Of a DNA stretch of 21,081 nucleotides, positions 14,261-21,081 are shown piece after piece. Made by a program: the position numbers and the translations under genes. The notes below the pieces were generated by a model, which saw nothing but the letters and a program-made list of their open reading frames with translations, was not told the DNA's origin and made no database searches. Location of the stretch: the NCBI GenBank assembly GCA_947462495.1, contig CANHOY010000008.1:1-21081 (forward strand), in the 5' to 3' direction. How positions within the stretch are numbered: position 1 is the first letter of the stretch; every line of letters begins with the position of its first letter. This stretch comes from Bacteroidota bacterium. Its GTDB lineage: Bacteria; Bacteroidota; Bacteroidia; Chitinophagales; Chitinophagaceae.

Positions 14261-15931
14261 ATGCGTAAACTTTTATTATTTTCACTAGTAAACATTTTAT
14301 TTGCTTGTACCAGTAATAAGTATGATACTATTATTAAAAATGGTTTAATCTATGATGGGAATGGGGACAAGCCTTACAAAGCCGACCTTGCAATAAAAAA
14401 TGACACCATTGCTTTTATTGGAGATCTATCAAAAGAAACAGCAACGAATGTAATTGATGCCAAGGGAATGGCCATTACACCCGGTTTTATCAATATGTTA
14501 AGTTGGGCACCTACTTCTCTTATCATTGACGGAAACTCTCAAGGCGATATCAGACAAGGTGTCACCTTAGAAGTATTTGGTGAAGGTGGTAGTATGGGCC
14601 CCTTAAATGCTAAGATGAAAAAAGAAATGGAAGACAGCCAACAAGGTCCTAATAAAATACCCATTGCATGGAATACCTTAGGAGAGTATATGCATTTTAT
14701 GGAAAAGCGTGGCATTAGTTGCAACATCGCTTCTTTTATTGGAGCCACCACCATAAGAGAAAATATTATTGGGGAAGACAATCGTGCCCCAACTGCTGCT
14801 GAATTAGAAAGCATGAAAGCTTTGGTTAGAGAAGCTATGGAAGAAGGGGCTCTGGGTATAGGTTCTTCTTTGATTTATCCACCTGCATTTTTTGCAAAAA
14901 CAGAAGAGCTGATAGAATTGTGTAAAGCAGCTGCTCCTTATTGTGGAGGATATATATCACACATGCGTAGCGAAGGAAATAATTTTATTGAAGCGGTCCA
15001 TGAATTAATCACCATTGCTAAAGAAGCAAATATTCATGGTGAAATTTATCATTTAAAAGCAGGGGGAATTAGCAACTGGCCTAAAATGGATAGTGTTATT
15101 AAATTAGTAGAGCAAGCTAGAGCCAATGGAATAAGCATTGCAGCCAATATGTATACTTATACGGCTGGCGCAACAGGCATGACTGCTGCCTTTCCTCCTT
15201 CTTTACAAGATGGCGGCTTTGGTAAATTATGGCTTCGTTTACAAGATCCAAAAATGAGAGCTGAGATGAAAGTAGCTATGAAGACCAATGCTAAAGATTG
15301 GGAAAATTTATATTATGGAGCGGGAAGTGCTAGTAAGGTTTTGTTGCTTGGCTTTAGAAGAGATTCTTTAATTAAGTATTCTGGTAAAACATTAGAAGAA
15401 GTAGCAAAAATTAGAAATACATCGCCTGAAGATTGTGCCATTGATTTAATCATTCAAGACAGTAGTCGTGTTGATGTGGCTTATTTTTTAATGAGTGAAG
15501 AAAATGTAAAAAAACAAATTGTACTTCCATGGGTAAGCTTTGGATCTGATGCAGAGTCTGCTTCTACAGATTCTATATTTATGAAACAAAGTACCCATCC
15601 ACGTGCTTATGGAAATTTTGCTCGCGTGATTGGACATTATGTAAATGAAGAAAAATTAATGACTGTAGAAAAAGCCATTAATAAACTTGCTAAAGTAGCA
15701 GCTACCAGTTTACACCTTCAAAAAAGAGGGGAATTGAAAGTGGGTAATTATGCAGATGTGTTGGTATTTGACCCAAGCAAAATAAAGGACAATGCTACCT
15801 TTGAAAAGCCAAGACAATATGCAACTGGTATGACGCATGTTTGGGTGAATGGCGTACAAGTTTTAAAAGAGGGTGTACACACGAATGCCAAACCAGGCCG
15901 ATTTGTAAAAGGCGCAGGGGCGAAAATTTAA
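14261..15931 (+). CDS. D-aminoacylase-family amidohydrolase lipoprotein with altered metal site
   Basis: The 556-residue protein has a lipoprotein signal with lipobox LFAC (Cys16). It has the amidohydrolase frame of N-acyl-D-amino-acid deacylases: the N-terminal beta sandwich starting DTIIKNGLIYDGNG (22-35), then a TIM barrel, and the closing motif GNYADVLVFDP. Retained candidate ligands are H234 (YISHMRSEG), H264 (EIYHLKAGG) and D430 (SFGSDAES). The usual HxH after PGFID is replaced: PGFINMLSW (74-82) has Leu80 and Trp82 at those positions. The bridging Cys of the GNCG motif is replaced within GEGG (107-110). The site may therefore hold a single metal, and the reaction may differ from D-amino-acid deacylation. 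The gene is transcribed alone, converging on the serine hydrolase with 16 bases between stops. The family call is firm; the activity is unknown. Confidence 0.87.
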   Translation: MRKLLLFSLVNILFACTSNKYDTIIKNGLIYDGNGDKPYKADLAIKNDTIAFIGDLSKETATNVIDAKGMAITPGFINMLSWAPTSLIIDGNSQGDIRQGVTLEVFGEGGSMGPLNAKMKKEMEDSQQGPNKIPIAWNTLGEYMHFMEKRGISCNIASFIGATTIRENIIGEDNRAPTAAELESMKALVREAMEEGALGIGSSLIYPPAFFAKTEELIELCKAAAPYCGGYISHMRSEGNNFIEAVHELITIAKEANIHGEIYHLKAGGISNWPKMDSVIKLVEQARANGISIAANMYTYTAGATGMTAAFPPSLQDGGFGKLWLRLQDPKMRAEMKVAMKTNAKDWENLYYGAGSASKVLLLGFRRDSLIKYSGKTLEEVAKIRNTSPEDCAIDLIIQDSSRVDVAYFLMSEENVKKQIVLPWVSFGSDAESASTDSIFMKQSTHPRAYGNFARVIGHYVNEEKLMTVEKAINKLAKVAATSLHLQKRGELKVGNYADVLVFDPSKIKDNATFEKPRQYATGMTHVWVNGVQVLKEGVHTNAKPGRFVKGAGAKI

Positions 15932-15947
15932 AATTAAAAAATAGTTG

Positions 15948-17462
15948 TTATTGTTTATTTAATACAACCCCATCTAATTTTAAATTATCAACTTTTCCCT
16001 CTACATTAATATGAAAATTAACTGCTCCTTTGCCTCGCCACTTCTTGTCCCAGTTCAATAAAAAGCTGTCATAATTCCAATGTGTTAAAGTAGCGATTCC
16101 TGCTTTTATATTGCTTAATTGTAACAAATTATTTTGAATGGAAATAGTGACAGTTCCATATAAAGGATCGCTATAAGTGCCTACATATCCAGTCAAATCC
16201 ATGCTAGGCTTTGTGTTAAGTATTCTTTTGGCTTCCTGTTGTTTAGTAAGCTCTTCACTTTTCTTTTTGATACCGGAATATAAATCTAAAAATTCTTTAC
16301 TCCAATCGGTATCACCTCCCAAAGTGAAATGATCAAAAGCTTTTAACATTAACGCGTGTCTTGCTTCGGCATGGTCTAGATTGGCAAATATATAAACCCC
16401 TGTTTTTTCTGAAGGCATTTGACCATGAATGGCAATTTCACCAGACAAACTTCCTGTATGAAAATTTAACTTTTTTCCTTTATAATCTTGTTGAAACCAG
16501 CCAAGTGCATAAGTGGTAAAGTTGGGTTTAGTTATTTGTTGGGTAGGATAAAATTCTGATTCAGTAACAAATGTTTGAGGTTTTAATAATTCAACCCAAG
16601 TAGCTGGTCTAACCAATCGGCCTCCTTCATATTTACTACTATCCAACATACATTTTAACCATATTGAAATTTCATCAATCGTAGAGTAAACCGACCCTGC
16701 CGCGCCGTCAGTATCTACAGTATCACGCTCAATCACCTGTATTTTTCCCTCTACTTTAGAATGCGGCTTTGAAATATTATTATCTGTTACCCATGCCAAT
16801 TGGGCTTTAGTACGATTCATCCCCAAGGGTTTAAAAATATTTTTAGTAACAAATTCAGCCCATGGGATGCCACTTACTTTTTCAATTACCTTTCCCGCAA
16901 TATGGTAAAAAATATTTTGATAGATAAATCCTGCACGAAAAGAATAAGAAGGAGGTACCAGTTGCATTTTTTCAACTGTTTCATCCCCAGTTAAGGAATT
17001 GAAAGTCCATAAAAAGTCAGTATTGCCTACCCCAGAATTATGTAAAAACAAGTCTCTAACGCGCAGCTGAGTGGTCACATAGGGGTCGTATAATCTAAAT
17101 CCTGGAAGATATTTAATTACAAGATCATCCCATTTCACTTTGCCCTGATCTACCAATATTCCCATAGCAGCAGCGGTCATTGCCTTTGTGGTTGAAGCAC
17201 AAGCAAATAAAGTTTCACTGTTTACTTGAGTACTCGTTCCTAGTTCAATAGTTCCGTAAGTATTTTTTAATACAACTCTATTATTTTTCACTACCACAAT
17301 AGCCAATCCTGGTATTTCCCAATCTTTAATGGCTTTTTGAACATATGCATCAAAAGCTTCCACCGTGTCTAAACTTGTTTTTCTCTGTTTGCTTTTTTGA
17401 GCATTCATTTGGGTACTAAACAATAGCAAACTGCTTACAATAAAAATGGTAATTTTTTTCAT
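15948..17462 (-). CDS. Exported beta-lactamase-like serine hydrolase with C-terminal DUF3471
   Basis: The 504-residue protein has a signal peptide (MKKITIFIVSSLLLFSTQMNAQ, cleaved near residue 21). The class C beta-lactamase/penicillin-binding fold spans about 33-385. It shows the SxxK motif in ASTTKAM (S90 nucleophile, K93), YQN at 181-183 as the Tyr-x-Asn motif, and HTG at 335-337 in place of KTG. A DUF3471 beta-barrel-like tail covers about 405-504. Such proteins are esterases, D-aminopeptidases or peptidoglycan-related hydrolases rather than resistance enzymes; I infer no antibiotic role. It lies 36 bases downstream of the VIT transporter on the same strand, so the two may be co-transcribed. 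Its convergent neighbour is the D-aminoacylase-like gene, and a shared role in cutting D-amino-acid amides is possible but unproven. Confidence 0.92.
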   Translation of the reverse strand: MKKITIFIVSSLLLFSTQMNAQKSKQRKTSLDTVEAFDAYVQKAIKDWEIPGLAIVVVKNNRVVLKNTYGTIELGTSTQVNSETLFACASTTKAMTAAAMGILVDQGKVKWDDLVIKYLPGFRLYDPYVTTQLRVRDLFLHNSGVGNTDFLWTFNSLTGDETVEKMQLVPPSYSFRAGFIYQNIFYHIAGKVIEKVSGIPWAEFVTKNIFKPLGMNRTKAQLAWVTDNNISKPHSKVEGKIQVIERDTVDTDGAAGSVYSTIDEISIWLKCMLDSSKYEGGRLVRPATWVELLKPQTFVTESEFYPTQQITKPNFTTYALGWFQQDYKGKKLNFHTGSLSGEIAIHGQMPSEKTGVYIFANLDHAEARHALMLKAFDHFTLGGDTDWSKEFLDLYSGIKKKSEELTKQQEAKRILNTKPSMDLTGYVGTYSDPLYGTVTISIQNNLLQLSNIKAGIATLTHWNYDSFLLNWDKKWRGKGAVNFHINVEGKVDNLKLDGVVLNKQ

Positions 17463-17498
17463 AGAAAAATGTATTAATTTTTTGAGATTATATCTTTT

Positions 17499-18203
17499 TT
17501 ATCCTTGAATTAGTTTGGCTATTCCAAAAGCAGCTGAAGCGGCGAGTGCTCCAATCATCATGACTTTTAAGCCGCCCAGCCATGGATTAATTCCTGTGAT
17601 TTTGCTTTTAAAAAATCCAAAAATAAATAAGCAAACCAAAGTAATCATTGCAGATATTTTAAGTCCTTCGATGGCACCCTCAACAAAAAAGTAAGGAGTT
17701 AAAGGAATTAAACCTCCCACGATATAACTAAAGCCAATATTGAATGCACTTCTTCTTGCTCTTTTTGGATCAGGTTCGGTTAATCCAAGTTCATGTTTCA
17801 TCATAAAGTCTACCCAGCGCTTATCATCTTTTATGATTTCTTGAGTTGCTTCTTCTGCAGTGCTTGCACTTAAACCCCATTCCAAAAAAACCTTTCGAAC
17901 TTCTTCTATCTCCACCTCTCTTTTATGAACTAATTCCCAGTATTCATTTTTTAACTCACTTGCATAGTGGTCTTGTTCCGTTTTTCCTGCCAAAAAACCA
18001 CCCAGTCCCATGGCTATAGAACCTGCGGCAATTTCTGCAATGCCCGCTATCCAAATTAAGTTAACATTGCCTTCAACTGCTCCACTTAAGCCAGCAGCGA
18101 GCGCAAAGGGGACTGTAAGTCCATCACTCATTCCAATGACAATATCGGTTAGTAAATCACTGCTTTGCAAATGCTCTTCTAAATGTAAATGCGTTTCGTT
18201 CAT
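17499..18203 (-). CDS. VIT1/CCC1-family metal transporter
   Basis: A start at 18203 gives 234 residues beginning MNETHLHLEEHLQ. An ATG at 18236 would add 11 residues unlike the family, so the shorter form is preferred. Family features are visible: DGLTVPFALAAGLSG after GMSD (D26), SIAMGLGGFLAGKTE in the second helix (M65), and a charged cytoplasmic insert of about 75 residues between helices two and three with many Glu (EYWELVHKREVEIEEV) and FMMKHELGL (M134, M135, E138). These correspond to the metal-binding domain residues known in plant VIT1. The expected role is proton-coupled export of Fe2+ or Mn2+ from the cytoplasm. The His and Glu at the N terminus may also bind metal. It may be the first gene of a two-gene unit with the serine hydrolase. 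Confidence 0.92.
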   Translation of the reverse strand: MNETHLHLEEHLQSSDLLTDIVIGMSDGLTVPFALAAGLSGAVEGNVNLIWIAGIAEIAAGSIAMGLGGFLAGKTEQDHYASELKNEYWELVHKREVEIEEVRKVFLEWGLSASTAEEATQEIIKDDKRWVDFMMKHELGLTEPDPKRARRSAFNIGFSYIVGGLIPLTPYFFVEGAIEGLKISAMITLVCLFIFGFFKSKITGINPWLGGLKVMMIGALAASAAFGIAKLIQG

Positions 18204-18363
18204 AACAATGATCTTTAAATATGGGTATAATACCAAATTTAAACAAAAAAGAATAAATTGAGATATGGAAAGCTAAGTATAAATGAGTTACTGAGATAAA
18301 TCATTTATTGATTGCTAAAATCAAATTATAGTATTAAAATTATTTTTACATTAATATCAAAAT

Positions 18364-19632
18364 ATGAAACCAGTAGAAAAAAATAGCAGACGTCGGTTTT
18401 TAAAAAATACCGCTGCTGTGGTAGCCGGATTTACCATTGTCCCAAGACAGGTTTTAGGACGTGGATTTTTAGCACCCAGTGATCAACTTACCAAAGGTAT
18501 CATCGGCTTAGGTGGGATGGGAAGAGGTCATATTCCTTATGCAGGAACAAGAGTAGTTGCTATTTGTGATGTAGATAAAAATCACTTACAAAGTGCTGCT
18601 GAATTAGTAGGTGGTAAAATAAAAACATTTCATGATCATCGCGAGTTAATCGCACTTCCTGAAGTAGATATTGTACACATTGCTACGCCACCACATTGGC
18701 ATGGTATCATGGCCATTGAAGCGGCTAAAGCAGGTAAAGATATTTGGTGTGAAAAACCAATGACTAGAACCATCGGAGAAGGAAAGCGAGTGGTAGAAGC
18801 TGTTCAGCAGTATAAGCGTATGTTTAGATTAAATACTTGGTTCCGATTTGAAGATAATTTTTACGGCATGAATACTACAGTAAAGCCTGTCAAAAAATTA
18901 GTAGAGTCTGGAATGTTAGGATGGCCATTAACGGTCACCGTAAGTAAAACCACCGGTTTTGATTGGAAATTTTATTGGGTAGGAAAAACAAAATTAGAAG
19001 AGCAGCCTATTCCTGAAGAATTAGATTATGACAGATGGTTGGGGCCAGCTCCTTTTAAACCATACAATGCCCATCGAGTACATCAAACTTTTAGAGGCTA
19101 TTGGGATTATGATGGAGGTGGATTAGGAGATATGGGACAACACTATATTGATCCAATACAATATTTTTTAGGAAAAGATGAAACGAGTCCTGTTATGGTA
19201 GAAGTAGATGCAGAGCAACAACACCCGGATGCTTGTGGTACATTTAGGAAATTAACTTTCACTTATGAAGATGGTTGTAAAATTATTTTAGATGGAGAAG
19301 CCACCGATCCTAATGCCGCGTATATAGAAGGACCTACAGGAAAACTATTTAAAGGATTTATATCAGACATTCCCAATTTAAAAGAAAAGTTGGCTATGAT
19401 GCCCGACCCTACTCCACAAGTGACTAATTTTTTAGATTCCGTAAAATACAGAACTCCATTTGCATTGAATGAGTCCAATGGATTTAGATCTTGTACCATT
19501 ATTAATATGGGAAAAATAGCTTTACAATTGGGAAGAAGCTTAAAATTTAATCCGGTTACACAAGAATTTATCAATGACGAGGAAGCCAACAGTCTTATTC
19601 ATCCAGCCATGCGTGCTCCTTGGAATATTTAA
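18364..19632 (+). CDS. Tat-exported Gfo/Idh/MocA family oxidoreductase
   Basis: The 422-residue protein starts with a strong twin-arginine signal (SRRRFLKNTAAVVAGF, 8-23). The NAD(P)-binding Rossmann domain shows GIIGLGGMGRGH (45-56), ICDVD (67-71) and the EKP motif at 130-132. The C-terminal domain has GDMGQHYID (255-263), with D256 and H260 matching the usual catalytic Asp/His pair. Family members oxidise sugars, inositols or glycosides, and Tat-exported forms such as the glycoside-hydrolase-109 and glucose-fructose oxidoreductase types keep the cofactor tightly bound. The next gene, 22 bases downstream, is a DUF1080 (3-keto-disaccharide hydrolase) protein; this pair fits a route in which a glycoside is oxidised to a 3-keto form and then cleaved. 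Substrate and direction of the reaction are inferred. Confidence 0.93.
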   Translation: MKPVEKNSRRRFLKNTAAVVAGFTIVPRQVLGRGFLAPSDQLTKGIIGLGGMGRGHIPYAGTRVVAICDVDKNHLQSAAELVGGKIKTFHDHRELIALPEVDIVHIATPPHWHGIMAIEAAKAGKDIWCEKPMTRTIGEGKRVVEAVQQYKRMFRLNTWFRFEDNFYGMNTTVKPVKKLVESGMLGWPLTVTVSKTTGFDWKFYWVGKTKLEEQPIPEELDYDRWLGPAPFKPYNAHRVHQTFRGYWDYDGGGLGDMGQHYIDPIQYFLGKDETSPVMVEVDAEQQHPDACGTFRKLTFTYEDGCKIILDGEATDPNAAYIEGPTGKLFKGFISDIPNLKEKLAMMPDPTPQVTNFLDSVKYRTPFALNESNGFRSCTIINMGKIALQLGRSLKFNPVTQEFINDEEANSLIHPAMRAPWNI

Positions 19633-19654
19633 AAATGAAATTAAAATAGTAAAA

Positions 19655-21081
19655 ATGAAACAACTTTTATCTTATATAGTCATTCTCATAATAAGCTTAA
19701 CACAGCTTCAAGCTCAAAAAGAAGCTATTACTAAAACCATTGAGGTTTTCCCCTATCAAAAAAGTACTGAAGTAAATACGGCCATTGCCACCATGAAATC
19801 ATGGCAAAAAAGCGAATGGAAACAATTGGTGCAATTATTAAATGATGATTCTTTAAAATTAAAGTCTACTTACGCTTTAAATACATTTGTAAATGAAGCT
19901 AGCTTAAACGATGAATTAAAAAAACAAACCGCTACTCTACTTGCTAGTGTATATTCAGAAGCAGTATCATTTTATGCAAAAGATATAATCATCAATCAAC
20001 TTGGTTTGTTAGGTGATGACGCTTCTATTAAACTATTAACAAAATTATTAAAAGAGGATGGCTTGGTTGGTAATGCGGCTAGGGCATTGGCTAATATCCG
20101 TTCAGATGCTAGCATTGCTATTTTAACTAACGCTTTAGAGAATGCAAAAGGTGACAATCAAAAACAACTCCAAGCAGCATTAGACAATGCACATTTTGTT
20201 TTACCTGAAATTAAAAGCGTTACTCCCAAGAAAGAAAAAGTAACCACTTCAGCTCAACATTTATTATTAGTGCAAGATAAAATGGAGAAAGCAAACAACC
20301 CAATTCAAAAAAGAAATGTATTAGCAGAAGCCGAACGAATTCCTGGATTTGGCAGCTTTATGTTTGTTAGTAAATTTTTAAATGATGTGGAGGCCAACCA
20401 AGATGCTGCAAGAATTATTTGCAAGCTTGCATTGGCAGATAAAAATATAAGAGGTGCTGATGTAAGAGCCGCATTAGAAAAAGCCATTGATTTACTGCAC
20501 GGAGAAGACAGTGCCGTACTCGTGAATAAAACCAAAGCGCATTTAAAATTATTGCCTTATGACTATGGATTTGAAAACTTATTTAATGGTAAAGACCTTA
20601 CCAACTGGAAAGCATTGGTAACTAATCCAATAGCGCGTGCTAAAATGAGCGACTCTGCCTTACTAGCTGCAGAAAAAATAGCCAATGAAAAAACTAAGGG
20701 AGATTGGATAGCTAAAGATGGTTTATTAGTTTTTACTGGGCATGGTGACAATTTAGCTACTGAAAAAAAATATGGTGATTTTGAAATGTATGTAGATTGG
20801 AAAATTACGGAGCAAGGAGATGCTGGTATTTATTTACGTGGTACTCCACAAGTGCAAATATGGGATACAAGTAGGCATGATGTAGGCGCAGAAGTAGGCT
20901 CAGGTGGCTTGTACAACAATCAAAAACATGTTAGCAAGCCACTAGTAGTGGCAGACAATAAAGTGGGCGAATGGAATACTTTTCATATCATCATGAAAGC
21001 AGATAAAGTAACCGTTTATTTAAATGGAATTTTGGTAACAGATAATATAGTCATGGAAAATTATTGGGACCACAGTCTTCC
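19655..21081 (+). CDS. DUF1080 (3-keto-disaccharide hydrolase) protein with helical N-terminal region, 3' end beyond window
   Basis: The frame is open from the ATG at 19655 to the right edge, about 475 codons. The N terminus is a signal peptide (MKKQ-like start MKQLLSYIVILIISLTQLQA, cleaved before Q21). Residues about 45-300 are alpha-helical with HEAT-like spacing (for example LGLLGDDASIKLLTKLL and AARALANIRSDASIAILTNA). The DUF1080 domain starts near 305 with FENLFNGKDLTNWK and continues through KYGDFEMYVDWKI, GDAGIYLRGTPQVQIWD and GEWNTFHIIMKADKVTVYLN; its end is not visible. The family is a concanavalin-like beta sandwich linked to cleavage of 3-keto-glycosides. It follows the Gfo/Idh/MocA gene by 22 bases and so probably uses that enzyme's product. 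The HEAT-like part may bind a partner protein. Confidence 0.9.
   Translation, partial: MKQLLSYIVILIISLTQLQAQKEAITKTIEVFPYQKSTEVNTAIATMKSWQKSEWKQLVQLLNDDSLKLKSTYALNTFVNEASLNDELKKQTATLLASVYSEAVSFYAKDIIINQLGLLGDDASIKLLTKLLKEDGLVGNAARALANIRSDASIAILTNALENAKGDNQKQLQAALDNAHFVLPEIKSVTPKKEKVTTSAQHLLLVQDKMEKANNPIQKRNVLAEAERIPGFGSFMFVSKFLNDVEANQDAARIICKLALADKNIRGADVRAALEKAIDLLHGEDSAVLVNKTKAHLKLLPYDYGFENLFNGKDLTNWKALVTNPIARAKMSDSALLAAEKIANEKTKGDWIAKDGLLVFTGHGDNLATEKKYGDFEMYVDWKITEQGDAGIYLRGTPQVQIWDTSRHDVGAEVGSGGLYNNQKHVSKPLVVADNKVGEWNTFHIIMKADKVTVYLNGILVTDNIVMENYWDHSL

Noticed and set aside
18308..18324. Inverted repeat TTGATT/AATCAA between the VIT and oxidoreductase genes
   Set aside because: It has only six pairs, all but one per arm A-T, and is expected by chance in this composition; no link to a regulator.
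19263..19589. 108-codon open frame on the minus strand
   Set aside because: It lies fully within the conserved Gfo/Idh/MocA coding sequence; no signal, domain or ribosome-binding evidence supports it.
19634..19648. Tiny frame (ATG, three codons, stop) just before the DUF1080 gene
   Set aside because: It is too short to call a leader peptide and there is no attenuator hairpin after it.

Overview
The window comes from an AT-rich Bacteroidota genome. A Chitinophagaceae-like member is a guess from gene content. The evidence is that genes lack Shine-Dalgarno sites, signal peptides begin MKK, lipoboxes are present, and protein families usual in this phylum sit beside 'planctomycete-type' families (PSCyt1/DUF1549/DUF1553, DUF1501, DUF1080, exported Gfo/Idh/MocA). 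No rRNA, tRNA, CRISPR array, insertion sequence or phage gene was seen.

Layout. (1) 1-2035, minus strand: the N-terminal part of a gamma-glutamyltransferase-family protein running off the left edge, a clear terminator, and a multi-pass membrane protein of unknown function. (2) 2332-12235, plus strand: six tightly spaced genes that look like one operon. They are a heme-binding DUF1549/DUF1553 protein, a DUF1501 protein, a Tat-exported TIM-barrel (sugar isomerase/epimerase fold), a DUF2231 membrane protein carrying a PSCyt1 heme domain and leucine-rich repeats, a membrane-anchored alpha/beta hydrolase, and a cytoplasmic fusion of an APH-type kinase with a class-III PLP enzyme. (3) 12248-13922, minus strand: a tiny lipoprotein and a sugar-type MFS transporter with a strong terminator. 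(4) 13857-14260: a divergent intergenic region rich in short inverted repeats. (5) 14261-15931: a lipoprotein of the D-aminoacylase amidohydrolase family that has lost part of its metal site. (6) 15948-18203, minus strand: a beta-lactamase-like serine hydrolase and a VIT1/CCC1 metal transporter. (7) 18364-21081, plus strand: a Tat-exported Gfo/Idh/MocA oxidoreductase followed by a DUF1080 protein cut by the right edge.

How the parts may work together (inference). The exported oxidoreductase, TIM-barrel and DUF1080 proteins fit an oxidative, keto-intermediate route for breaking glycosides outside the cytoplasm. The CxxCH proteins and the DUF2231 membrane cytochrome could carry the electrons. 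The MFS carrier could import the products. The kinase/PLP-lyase fusion suggests that a hydroxylated amine or amino acid is phosphorylated and then eliminated in the cytoplasm. Proteins with peptidase or amidase folds (GGT-like, D-aminoacylase-like, serine hydrolase) add an amide-hydrolysis flavour. The sequence does not show a substrate.
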